A program made the position numbers and the translations under genes. A stretch of 64,000 nt of DNA from Arcobacter_B sp049472135 (GTDB lineage: Bacteria > Campylobacterota > Campylobacteria > Campylobacterales > Arcobacteraceae), in NCBI RefSeq assembly GCF_049472135.1, contig NZ_JBMOVV010000004.1, forward strand, positions 62,001-126,000. Reading direction: 5' to 3'. How positions within the stretch are numbered: position 1 is the stretch's first letter; every line of letters begins with the position of its first letter. Positions 52,731-61,653 of the stretch are shown here, piece by piece. The notes under the pieces were generated by a model that searched no databases, was not told the origin of the DNA, and saw only the letters and a list, made by a program, of their open reading frames with translations.

Positions 52731-52832
52731 TTAATTCCTTTTATATATAATGGGATTGTAGCGAAATTGTGATTTATTTTGCTATAATAATTAAAATTGC
52801 CAAAAAATTATGAGCAATAAAAGGTAATAATT

Positions 52833-55800
52833 ATGAGTAGATTTGATAAAATTTTTTACACCATTGTAATATCATTTAGTATTTATGTATCAGTAGGATT
52901 TAAACTAATCCCATATATTGTTGAAGACCAATTGATAAAAAATTTTGACAATACTTTAACACTAAAATCCCATGTAAAAAAAGTAGATTTCAACCCCTTT
53001 ACTTTTCATATGAAAATTCATGATTTTAAACTTGGAGATTATGAAAAGCCAACTGTAGCATTTAAAGAGTTTGCCTTCGATTTTGGTGGATTTAAATCTC
53101 TTTTCAATCTACATGTAAATGTTGAAAATGTTTCACTTAAAAATGCTTTTATTGATGTAGTACAGCAAAAAGATGGAACTATAAATCTTACAAAACTTCT
53201 AAAAGAGAAAAAAGAAGAGCCTAAAAAACAAGAAGAAATAAAAAGTGAAAATGATATTAAGTTCTTAGTGTCTAAAATCTCACTTGTTGATTCTAAAATC
53301 AACTATACAAAAATAAAAGATGAAAAACCATTTTTACTTACTCTTGATAATATAAACTATGAGTTATATGATTTAGGAAGCTTTGAAAACCCACTTTCTT
53401 CAAATACCTTTTCATTAGTTTTAAATGAAAATGCAAAGCTTTTAATTCAAGGTGCATTTAGATTAGAGCCTTTTACTATGTATGGAAAAGCAACTTTAGA
53501 AAACTTAGAGCTTGCAAAGCTTTTAGAGTATGAAAGAGAAATGTTAAACTTCACACTTGATAAAAAAGCAAAATTTGATACAGTTGTAAACTTTGATATT
53601 ACAACAAAAGATGAGTTTAATCTAGAACTTTTTACAGATAAACTAAAGTTATCAAACCTTAATATCAATAGCCAAAAACAAGATATTTTCAAACTTGAAA
53701 GCTTCGATATAAATAGAGTTGATTTAAACTTAAAAAATGAAGACATAAAAATATCTGGTGTGACTTTATCAAAACCAGTTATAAATATAAACCAAAATAA
53801 AGATGGTTTAAATGTCTCAAAACTTATCAATTCAAATAATGAAAAAAAAGATGAGCAAACTAAAGAAAAAACAGATAATAACTGGAAAATAGATGTGAGT
53901 GATGTAAAGCTTGCAAATGGTAATTTAAACTTCAATGACTTTGTAAATAATATGGAAGTTAATAACTCTAACTTTTCTATAAATACAAATAAAGTTAACA
54001 TCAAAAGCTCAAATATAGCCTTGAATAAACTTACTCTAAATAATCCAAATCTTTCATTTAAAGATGATAAGAATAGAGTTTCTATCAATACTAATGATTT
54101 AAATATAAACTTAAATAAGCTTGATTTAATAGATAGTAAAATCAATATTGCAAGTCTAGATATAAATAAAAAAGCACTAATATTTAAAGACACTAAAAAC
54201 TCTATGTATTTAAATACTTCAAAAGGCTCTGTCAATATTTCAGGAATCAAACTTATTGATTCAAAAACATCAATAAATAGTGTTAATACAAAAATTAATT
54301 CAATAACATTAAATCAGCCAAAAGAGCAACAAAAGATTGATGTAAATAACTTAGGTTTAAATTTAAATAGTATTGTTTTAAATGGTGAAAATATATCTGT
54401 TTCAAGCGCAAAGATTTCAAAACCATCAATAAAACTAGCTAATGAAAAATCAAATAGTTTAATAAATGCAAATAATCTTGAATTGACTTTAAATAGTATT
54501 AGTAAAAACTCTAAACTTGTAAGAGTAAAACAACTAAGATTAAAAGAGCCTAATCTTAGTATCTACAATACAAAAGAGAAAACAAAAATAGATACTTCAA
54601 ATATAAATGTTTTAGTAAAAGACATAAAAAGCTATACAAATGGTCTTTTAAGTGTTTCAAGTACAGATATTATAAATCCAAAAGTATCTATTTCTCTTCC
54701 TAAAAAAGCAAAAGAAGAGATTGCAAAAAATGAAAAAGTAGAAAAAGAGAATAAGACAACAAATAAAAATAGTGCAAAACTAAATATAGGCCCTGTTAAT
54801 ATCAAAAATGCTTCTTTAGAATTTGAAGATAAAAACTTACCACTTCCTTTTAACACAACAGTATCAAAACTAAATGGTCAAATATCAGAGCTAGACACAA
54901 CAAAAGCTAGTAAAACAAGATTAAAAGTAAATGGTGTAGTTGATAAGTATGGAACAACAAAAATTACAGGTGTTGTAAATCCAAATGACATAAAAATACT
55001 TACAGATGTAAATATGGTATTTAAAAATATCTCTATGAAAAACTTTACTCCTTATACTTCAAAATTTATAGGAAAAGAGTTAGATAGTGGTAAACTTGAT
55101 TTAGATTTAAAATACAATATCCAAAAATCAGACTTAGAAGCTCAAAACTCTATCGTTATTACTAAAATAGAATTAGGTAAAGATGTGAAAAGTGATGATG
55201 CAGTTTCACTTCCACTTGGTCTAGCAATAGCTTTACTTGAAGACTCAAATGGAGTTATTGATTTAAATATTCCTGTATCTGGAAATGTTGATGATCCAAA
55301 ATTCCAAATAGGTTCAGTTGTATGGAAAGCTTTCTCTAACTTAATAATGAAAGCTATAACTGCACCATTTTCTCTTTTAGGAGCAATTTTTGGATTTGAT
55401 GAAAATGAAATAAAAAGTGTGAACTTCGATTTTGCAAAAAGTGAGATTACTCCTATACAAAAAGAGACACTTGATAAAATATCTAAAATCTTAAATAAAA
55501 GACCAAACCTAGCTTTAAAACTAGTTGCTTCATATGATGAAACAAAAGATATGTATGCTATGAAAAAAGATGCCTTTGATAAACAAATCAAAGTAAAAAT
55601 ACCAAATGACCAAATCAGAGATTATGAAAAAAGATATTTAGAAGTAATGATGGATATGTATAAAAAGTTTGATAAAAAACTAACTTCTAAAAAAAGCTTT
55701 ACTAAAAATGGAAAGCTAAATACAGTTGAATATACTAAATATCTTGAAGAAAATCTTATTAAAAAACAAAATATTACAAAACAAGATTTAGAAAATATGG

Positions 55801-55949
55801 CTAAAAATAGAGTTATAAATATTAAAGAATATTTAACTAAATCAAAAAACATTAAAACAAGTCAAGTAATCATAAGTGATGAAATCAAAGTAAAAACTCA
55901 AAGTAAAAAAACTTCAAATATTGATTTAGAAATTTCACAAGCAAAATAA
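52833..55949 (+). CDS. Large DUF748/AsmA-like envelope protein with OmpA-like end
   Basis: 1038 residues: one N-terminal membrane helix (about 8-28), then a long beta-rich region with repeated 'NLDVxSxxxNLNxL'-like strands typical of AsmA/DUF748 proteins, and a C-terminal part (about 870 on) whose FDFAKSEITPIQKETLDKIS resembles an OmpA-like peptidoglycan-binding motif. AsmA-like proteins bridge the envelope and move lipids. An asparagine- and lysine-rich spacer with EKVEKENKTTNKN (about 620-640) divides it. AAGG precedes the ATG. Confidence 0.88.
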   Translation: MSRFDKIFYTIVISFSIYVSVGFKLIPYIVEDQLIKNFDNTLTLKSHVKKVDFNPFTFHMKIHDFKLGDYEKPTVAFKEFAFDFGGFKSLFNLHVNVENVSLKNAFIDVVQQKDGTINLTKLLKEKKEEPKKQEEIKSENDIKFLVSKISLVDSKINYTKIKDEKPFLLTLDNINYELYDLGSFENPLSSNTFSLVLNENAKLLIQGAFRLEPFTMYGKATLENLELAKLLEYEREMLNFTLDKKAKFDTVVNFDITTKDEFNLELFTDKLKLSNLNINSQKQDIFKLESFDINRVDLNLKNEDIKISGVTLSKPVININQNKDGLNVSKLINSNNEKKDEQTKEKTDNNWKIDVSDVKLANGNLNFNDFVNNMEVNNSNFSINTNKVNIKSSNIALNKLTLNNPNLSFKDDKNRVSINTNDLNINLNKLDLIDSKINIASLDINKKALIFKDTKNSMYLNTSKGSVNISGIKLIDSKTSINSVNTKINSITLNQPKEQQKIDVNNLGLNLNSIVLNGENISVSSAKISKPSIKLANEKSNSLINANNLELTLNSISKNSKLVRVKQLRLKEPNLSIYNTKEKTKIDTSNINVLVKDIKSYTNGLLSVSSTDIINPKVSISLPKKAKEEIAKNEKVEKENKTTNKNSAKLNIGPVNIKNASLEFEDKNLPLPFNTTVSKLNGQISELDTTKASKTRLKVNGVVDKYGTTKITGVVNPNDIKILTDVNMVFKNISMKNFTPYTSKFIGKELDSGKLDLDLKYNIQKSDLEAQNSIVITKIELGKDVKSDDAVSLPLGLAIALLEDSNGVIDLNIPVSGNVDDPKFQIGSVVWKAFSNLIMKAITAPFSLLGAIFGFDENEIKSVNFDFAKSEITPIQKETLDKISKILNKRPNLALKLVASYDETKDMYAMKKDAFDKQIKVKIPNDQIRDYEKRYLEVMMDMYKKFDKKLTSKKSFTKNGKLNTVEYTKYLEENLIKKQNITKQDLENMAKNRVINIKEYLTKSKNIKTSQVIISDEIKVKTQSKKTSNIDLEISQAK

Positions 55950-55963
55950 TATATAACTTAAAC

Positions 55964-55993
55964 TTATAAATATGTCATTTGACATATTTATAA
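55964..55993 (+). terminator. Hairpin after the DUF748 gene
   Basis: TTATAAATATGTCA (55964-55977) and TGACATATTTATAA (55980-55993) pair perfectly around TT (really a 13-bp stem with a 4-nt loop). A T-rich stretch follows. It lies directly after the stop of the large gene. Confidence 0.65.
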
Positions 55994-56042
55994 TAATCTG
56001 ATAATATTCTCATGATTTATATTTTAAATATAAGGTTATATT

Positions 56043-56591
56043 ATGAAAAATAGTTTAGTTTTAGTTATAATAATTCTTTTAGGTTTTATATTTTATGGTG
56101 TATTTAGCCAAATAAATAAAGCTTCTTCTAAAAACTTGAAAAGAGTTCCTTGTCAAAATAAAACAACAACATTTGAAAAGATAAATACAGAAGCAAACAT
56201 TATTGAGGCAATTAAACTTTTAGAAAATGGTTCATATAAAATTGAGGGTTATATTGATTACTCTAAATTTATGAAAAGTAATATAAAAGAAATAATTTCA
56301 GAGGAAGAGATAAAAAATAGAATTACTAAAGTAATAAAAGCTTATAAAAAGAGTAATCTAACTTTTGATAAAAACCTAAACATAAAGTTTTATATCTATG
56401 AAAATGATAGAGAAGATAAAAGAAAAAAAGGCGACAGTTGTAAAATTTATTCAGGGTATATTGTTTTAGAGTTTATTTTAGATAAAAAAACAGTATATAA
56501 AATACAAACAGATTATATGAAAGATGATATGAGTGATTTAAATGAAAGAATTGATTGTGCAATAAAATCAATCCTTTCATTAAAGAACTAG
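56043..56591 (+). CDS. Exported or anchored protein of unknown function
   Basis: 182 residues. A hydrophobic N-terminus (SLVLVIIILLGFIFYGVF) is a signal anchor. The rest is soluble, lysine-rich, with cysteines in RVPCQNK and later DSCKIY and DCAIK. I recognise no family. AAGG precedes the ATG. It lies between the DUF748 gene and a possible tiny gene on the other strand. Confidence 0.6.
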   Translation: MKNSLVLVIIILLGFIFYGVFSQINKASSKNLKRVPCQNKTTTFEKINTEANIIEAIKLLENGSYKIEGYIDYSKFMKSNIKEIISEEEIKNRITKVIKAYKKSNLTFDKNLNIKFYIYENDREDKRKKGDSCKIYSGYIVLEFILDKKTVYKIQTDYMKDDMSDLNERIDCAIKSILSLKN

Positions 56592-56608
56592 TGTAAAACA
56601 TGTACTTA

Positions 56609-56722
56609 TTATTTATTAAAGTTTATATTTAAACCTATCCAAAAGCTATATGATGAGCTACATATAGCTGTAACTGTAAAAAGTAATCCATAAAATAAAT
56701 CTAAAAATATATTATCAAACAT
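56609..56722 (-). CDS. Possible 37-residue membrane peptide
   Basis: Reading the minus strand from 56722: M-F-D-N-I-F, then a run to W-I-G-L-N and a TAA at 56609. The middle (about residues 10-31) is hydrophobic enough for one membrane helix. The AGGAG box ends 6 nt before the ATG, an excellent match, which is why I list it despite its size. No relative is recognised. Confidence 0.5.
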   Translation of the reverse strand: MFDNIFLDLFYGLLFTVTAICSSSYSFWIGLNINFNK

Positions 56723-56814
56723 AAAATACTCCTTTTGTATTTATAAAGAGTATATTTGAAAAAAGTACTTTAATAGTATTATTAAAAAACTAACTTTAAA
56801 TAGTGTTTTTCTTT

Positions 56815-59019
56815 CTAAAGCTTAATAACCTTTGCGCCAAAACCACCTTGGCTTGGATGAGCATCATCATAGCCTTTAACTTTTGGATGAGAATCTAAAA
56901 ATTTTCTAACAGCATAAGCTAACTTTCCTGTACCAATTCCATGATAAACTAAAACTTCATCAAAACCTGCTATTAAGGCATCAGATAAGAACTTATCTAA
57001 GTTATCAATAGCTTCATCAGATCTTTGTCCATGTAAATCAAGTTTTACATGACCACTATCTGGTTTTTGTACATTGACTGTAGCTTTTTTTGGTGGTGTT
57101 TTTATCTTTGGAGGATTACCACTTCTTTGTAAATCTTCTAATTTTACTTGTACTTTCATACCCATATCATTTTCAATAAAGGCTTTCTTACCTTTAATAG
57201 AAATAAGTGTACCTTTTGTATTTCTATACTTAACTCTATCCCCTACTTTTAACTCAACTGGATCAACAACTTTTTTAGTTTTAATCTCACTTGCTTTTTT
57301 ATGAGATGTATTTAGATGTTGATGACTTTCTCTTACCATTTTAGCTTTAATAGCTTTTTTAGCCTCTTCTCTTGCATCTCTATACTCTTTATGAAGTTTT
57401 GATTTTTCAGAATAAATCTGCTCATCTAAAGTCTCTTTTTGCTCTTTTAGATTTCTTGATAATCTTTGCATATTCTCAATTTCTTCATCAAGCTTAGCAA
57501 TTTTAAGTTTGTATTCTCGCTCCAAATCGCTACTTCTTTCAATAAGCTCATTTAATCTATCTTTATCTTCTCCATAAACTTCTTTTGCTTTTTTTACAAC
57601 ATTATGTGGAATTCCATATCTACTTGCTGTTTCAAAAGCATAAGATTTACCAATAGTTCCTTGTAAAAACTCATATGTTGGTTTTTGATTCTCTTCATCA
57701 TATAATGCAGCAATTAACTCTACATCTTCATTTGCAGCCATTAGTGCAGCTAGTCTTTTGTGGTGAGTTGTAATAATTACTTTAATATCTCTTTTCATTA
57801 AGTCTTCAATTATTACTTTAAACAAACTTGCTGCTTCATCTGAATCAGTTCCTAACTCAATCTCATCTACACCAACTATTGCATTTTTTGATGAGAATAG
57901 TTTTGAAAACTCAACCATTCTTCCTGCAAATGTAGAAATATCATTTTTTACACTTTGTGGATCATCTAAAACAGCATTGATATTTTTAAAGCTTCCAATT
58001 TCCGTCTCTTTTGATGCCTTATAAGGTAATAAATACTTAGATAAAAAAACAGCTGATAAAATAGATTTTAACATCATAGTTTTACCACCAGCATTTACCC
58101 CTGTAATCATAACAACTGATTTAGTAAAATCAATTGTAATAGGTTTTGCATCATGTAGAGCTGGGTGAGAAAAGTTTACAAGTTTATTTGTTTTTTTCTT
58201 TGATGGCAGAATAAAGTTTTTATCCTCTATCTTAGCAAAGAAAATTCTTGCTTGATAGTGGTCAAACCTATCAAACTCTTTATTTATAAATTTTAAAAAC
58301 ATTAAGTTCTTTTCAAAAGTTGAACTAATTTGCTTACAAACTTTTAATAAAATTTCTTCTTTTTTATTTACTAAATCACTTTGTGCTTGTTTAAGTGAAC
58401 TAACACTATGAGGTAAAACATAGAAAAAACCTGAATTTGATCTATCTAATACTGAAGCTTTTAATACATGATTAAAACCACCCCTTACAAGTAAACACTC
58501 TTCCCCATTTACATAGTGAACTTGTGTATCAACAAGATATGTTCTTAAATTACTATTATTTATAGATTTGTAAAGGCTTTGTTTGATTTGTTCTTTATTT
58601 TTCTTGATAGCTTCATTTACTCTATCAAAGTCATCGTTTACACCATGTTTTAAATTTGATTTTTCATCAAAGTAATTACATACTTCATTAATATCAGATG
58701 GAATAATAATCTTATCTATCCACTCTTGAAGTTTACCTTCAAAGTTAAATCTCTTTAAATAGTTAAAATAGTTAATTATTTTAATGAATTCATAAATCTC
58801 ATAAACTTTTAAAATACCTTGTTTTTGAAGATGAACTAATTGATTATCTAAATTTTCAACTTTTTTTGGTTCATTTATATCATATTTTGAAAGTTCACTT
58901 ATAAGTTTGAAATGAAGGTTTATATCCCCTTCTAAGATGATTGATTTTTCTCTAGCTAAAAGCTTCGAAAATGATTCTATATAATCTGTTAAATCTAATT
59001 TTTTTAATATATTTTGCAT
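56815..59019 (-). CDS. mutS2: MutS2 family ATPase with Smr nuclease domain
   Basis: 734 residues: a MutS-like core with Walker A GVNAGGKT, a Walker B VGVDEIELGTDS, then a coiled stretch and a C-terminal Smr domain (LDLHGQRSDEAI, VYHGIGTG) that cuts DNA or RNA. MutS2 lacks the mismatch-binding domains; roles include blocking recombination and rescuing ribosome collisions. A hairpin lies 7 nt upstream; no good ribosome box precedes the ATG. Confidence 0.95.
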   Translation of the reverse strand: MQNILKKLDLTDYIESFSKLLAREKSIILEGDINLHFKLISELSKYDINEPKKVENLDNQLVHLQKQGILKVYEIYEFIKIINYFNYLKRFNFEGKLQEWIDKIIIPSDINEVCNYFDEKSNLKHGVNDDFDRVNEAIKKNKEQIKQSLYKSINNSNLRTYLVDTQVHYVNGEECLLVRGGFNHVLKASVLDRSNSGFFYVLPHSVSSLKQAQSDLVNKKEEILLKVCKQISSTFEKNLMFLKFINKEFDRFDHYQARIFFAKIEDKNFILPSKKKTNKLVNFSHPALHDAKPITIDFTKSVVMITGVNAGGKTMMLKSILSAVFLSKYLLPYKASKETEIGSFKNINAVLDDPQSVKNDISTFAGRMVEFSKLFSSKNAIVGVDEIELGTDSDEAASLFKVIIEDLMKRDIKVIITTHHKRLAALMAANEDVELIAALYDEENQKPTYEFLQGTIGKSYAFETASRYGIPHNVVKKAKEVYGEDKDRLNELIERSSDLEREYKLKIAKLDEEIENMQRLSRNLKEQKETLDEQIYSEKSKLHKEYRDAREEAKKAIKAKMVRESHQHLNTSHKKASEIKTKKVVDPVELKVGDRVKYRNTKGTLISIKGKKAFIENDMGMKVQVKLEDLQRSGNPPKIKTPPKKATVNVQKPDSGHVKLDLHGQRSDEAIDNLDKFLSDALIAGFDEVLVYHGIGTGKLAYAVRKFLDSHPKVKGYDDAHPSQGGFGAKVIKL

Positions 59020-59025
59020 GGGCGC

Positions 59026-59047
59026 ATTATAGCCAAAAGGCTATAAT
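59026..59047. promoter_or_regulatory. Perfect hairpin between the transporter stop and the mutS2 start
   Basis: ATTATAGCC (59026-59034) and GGCTATAAT (59039-59047) pair perfectly around AAAA, in the 35-nt spacer. It could end the transporter transcript or hide the mutS2 start. There is no T-tract. Confidence 0.5.
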
Positions 59048-59054
59048 ACTTTTA

Positions 59055-60389
59055 TTATAAATAATACTGCCAGTAAACTAAAGCTATAGTTGTAATACAT
59101 ATAATACCAAAGATATTAAATACAATACCAAATTTAGCCATGTCTTTCACTTTTACTGCTCCACTACTCATAGCAATTGCATTAGGAGGAGTTGCAATTG
59201 GAAGCATGAAGGCATATGAAGCACAAATTGTAGCAACAAATAAAATTAATGTACTATCAATATTTGCAACCTGACTTAATGAATAAATAATAGGTAAAGC
59301 AATAGAAATTAGCGCTGTATTTGATGTAACTTCTGTTGTAAATGTAATTAGTGTAGCAACTAAGATTATTAAGAATACAACTGGTAAGTTAGTCAACTGT
59401 AATAAATAGTTTGCAATTTCAGTAGCAAGTCCTGTTGATGAGAATGCTGCTGCAATTGAGAAACCTGCACCAAATAAGAAGATAATCTCATATGGAATTT
59501 TTTTAGTATCATCCCAAGTTAAGAAACCAATTTTTGGTAAGAACATTAGTAAACCATAACCAAGTAATATACCTTTCTCATTTATTCCTAATCCAGAATA
59601 GTATGGTTCAATTTTAGAGTTAACTAATAAAAGAACAACTAATGAACCTAAAATATATAAAAGTCTTCTTTGTTCAGAGTTTAAATGCTCTCTATCTTCT
59701 AAATGAGTATCAAACTTAAGATTATTTACACCAAGAGATAATACAAATGGAATAATTAATAACATAACAAATGCTAATGGTCCAGTTAGGAAAATCCACT
59801 TAACAAAAGGAATAGCTTCAATTGATTGTTGTTCCATAAATCCTAAAAGAATTAAATTTGGTGGTGTTCCAATAGGTGTAACAATTCCACCAATACTTGC
59901 TCCATATGCAATTGCAAGAACTAATCTCATTTTTAATCTTAAATCATCAGTTAAGAACATAGCAATTGGAATAAGTAAAAGTGCTGTTGTTGTATTTGAA
60001 ATAAGTGAACTTAAGAATGCTGAAGTTATTGAAAGAGAGAATAGTATTCCTCTTGGAGTATTTGGGAAAAGTGTCAATAACTTATTTGAAACATACTTAT
60101 GTAAATTGGTCTTTTGTGTTGCAATTGCAATCATAAAACCACCTAAAAATAGAAAAATAATAGACTTAGAGTAATTCACAGAAGTTGCGTTTGTACTCAT
60201 AATATCAAATGTAGGGAAAAGTAGTATTGGAAGCAGTGATACTACACCTAATGGTAATGCCTCATTTGTCCATAGTGCAACAAGAAATACAATGATTCCA
60301 AGAAGTGTTGCATGCTGCGTATTAAACGCATAACCAGCTACAAAAAATGTAGCTAGCGCTAAAATTAATGCTATAGCTATTTTTTTCAA
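59055..60389 (-). CDS. SLC13/DASS-family anion:sodium symporter
   Basis: 444 residues with about eleven membrane helices and two SNT signature loops (SNTTTALLLIP and TSNTALISIALPI), plus IGTPPNLI and IATPPNAIAM. It imports dicarboxylates, citrate-like acids or sulfate with sodium. The start is TTG 60389, with AAGGA 5 nt before it. It is followed by mutS2 with a 35-nt spacer. Confidence 0.9.
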   Translation of the reverse strand: MKKIAIALILALATFFVAGYAFNTQHATLLGIIVFLVALWTNEALPLGVVSLLPILLFPTFDIMSTNATSVNYSKSIIFLFLGGFMIAIATQKTNLHKYVSNKLLTLFPNTPRGILFSLSITSAFLSSLISNTTTALLLIPIAMFLTDDLRLKMRLVLAIAYGASIGGIVTPIGTPPNLILLGFMEQQSIEAIPFVKWIFLTGPLAFVMLLIIPFVLSLGVNNLKFDTHLEDREHLNSEQRRLLYILGSLVVLLLVNSKIEPYYSGLGINEKGILLGYGLLMFLPKIGFLTWDDTKKIPYEIIFLFGAGFSIAAAFSSTGLATEIANYLLQLTNLPVVFLIILVATLITFTTEVTSNTALISIALPIIYSLSQVANIDSTLILFVATICASYAFMLPIATPPNAIAMSSGAVKVKDMAKFGIVFNIFGIICITTIALVYWQYYL

Positions 60390-60567
60390 TTTAATCCTTT
60401 CTTTTTTAACTACTATTTACATTGTATTGAACAATAGGCTAAATAGCAAAAGAAAGTGTATAAAAATTGTATAAGCTAAAGAAAAAAATTACCTATAGTA
60501 ACATTAAAAAATCTTATAACATTATTTTTACACATTAAGTACATCTTATGTACATTTTACATATAAT

Positions 60568-61107
60568 TTACTTCTTTTTAGGTCTAAAAGGCTTAATTAC
60601 CTCTTCATTACACTCTAAATAAGGTCCTTCCATTAAATCAATACAGTACGGAATTGCAGGAAATACTGCATCTAAACACTCTCTAATTGATTTTGGTTTT
60701 CCAGGTAAATTTACAATTAATGAACTTCCTCTTAAACCTGCTGTTTGTCTTGATAAAATTGCAGTTGGCACATACTTTAATGATTCAGCTCTCATAAGCT
60801 CACCAAATCCTGGCATCATTCTATCACACACAGCTTCTGTTGCTTCAGGAGTTACATCTCTTTTAGCAGGTCCAGTTCCACCTGTAGTTACAACTAAACA
60901 ACAACCTTCATTATCAACTAAATCTTTCATTGTATCTTCAATAGTTTTTTGGTCATCTTCAATACATCTGTATACAGGCTCCCAAGATGATGTTAAGTAA
61001 TCATTCATTGTCTCTTCAATTGCTTTTCCACTAATATCTTCGTAAATACCTTTACTTGCTCTATCAGATGCTGTAATAATTCCTATTTTTGCTATTTCTT
61101 TACTCAT
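60568..61107 (-). CDS. mog: Molybdopterin adenylyltransferase Mog
   Basis: 179 residues of the MoaB/Mog fold: IGIITASDRASKG, TTGGTGPAKRDVTPEAT and VNLPGKPKSIREC. Mog adenylates molybdopterin before molybdate insertion. It lies far from the mod operon but fits a shared need for Mo enzymes. Note the conserved GGTGPxxRDVT motif. AAAGGA precedes the ATG. Confidence 0.95.
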   Translation of the reverse strand: MSKEIAKIGIITASDRASKGIYEDISGKAIEETMNDYLTSSWEPVYRCIEDDQKTIEDTMKDLVDNEGCCLVVTTGGTGPAKRDVTPEATEAVCDRMMPGFGELMRAESLKYVPTAILSRQTAGLRGSSLIVNLPGKPKSIRECLDAVFPAIPYCIDLMEGPYLECNEEVIKPFRPKKK

Positions 61108-61134
61108 TTTATAATCCTTTCAAATTTATTTAAT

Positions 61135-61653
61135 TTATAATATATGCCCTAGATTTTTCATATAATAAACAGTTGCATAGTTTTTAAAAAAATCATTTGC
61201 TGCACAACTATCTATAATCTTATCTTCTTCACCTAAATAGACTTCTATTTTAGTGCCTTTTTCTAAAAGTGTTTGAAGTTTATTTTCATCCCATTCATAA
61301 TTTAAAAGTTCTTCTAACTCTTCAAATGTACCTAGATTAAAATATTTAGAAGTATCAAGATTTTTGGGATAAGAGATGTTTTCTAAAAAGTTCTCACAAT
61401 AAGCTTTTGCATCTTTTTTAAAAAACATTAATTGCATTCTTTTAAACTTTTTGTCTTTAGTTTGAAAAAATGCAGGAGAAAAAAGTTGAAGTTTATCAAC
61501 TCTTACAGAGCTTGAATAAACTTCTTCAAAAGCTTTAATTGCACCATATGAAAACCCTGAAACTGTAAAATCATTTTTTACTAAATACTCTTTAAATAAC
61601 TCTTCTTCATTTTGTAAACAAAATCCAGAGTGATAAGTCTTAGATATCTTCAA
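61135..61653 (-). CDS. bioV: Pimeloyl-ACP methyl ester esterase BioV
   Basis: 172 residues of the Helicobacter-type BioV. The nucleophile is in VSGFSYGAIKA, the acid in YLGEEDKIID and the histidine in KNLGHIL. BioV frees pimeloyl-ACP for biotin synthesis in place of BioH. The start is TTG 61653 with GAGG 9 nt upstream; no ATG is possible after the in-frame stop. It overlaps the end of the FtsH-like gene by 14 nt, so it is coupled to it. Confidence 0.9.
   Translation of the reverse strand: MKISKTYHSGFCLQNEEELFKEYLVKNDFTVSGFSYGAIKAFEEVYSSSVRVDKLQLFSPAFFQTKDKKFKRMQLMFFKKDAKAYCENFLENISYPKNLDTSKYFNLGTFEELEELLNYEWDENKLQTLLEKGTKIEVYLGEEDKIIDSCAANDFFKNYATVYYMKNLGHIL

Noticed and set aside
53447..54250. 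Long open frame on the minus strand inside the DUF748 gene
   Set aside because: It runs antisense to the large, clearly coding gene. Its protein is a low-complexity phenylalanine, leucine and serine mix, as expected from the complement of a lysine- and asparagine-rich gene, and there is no ribosome site.
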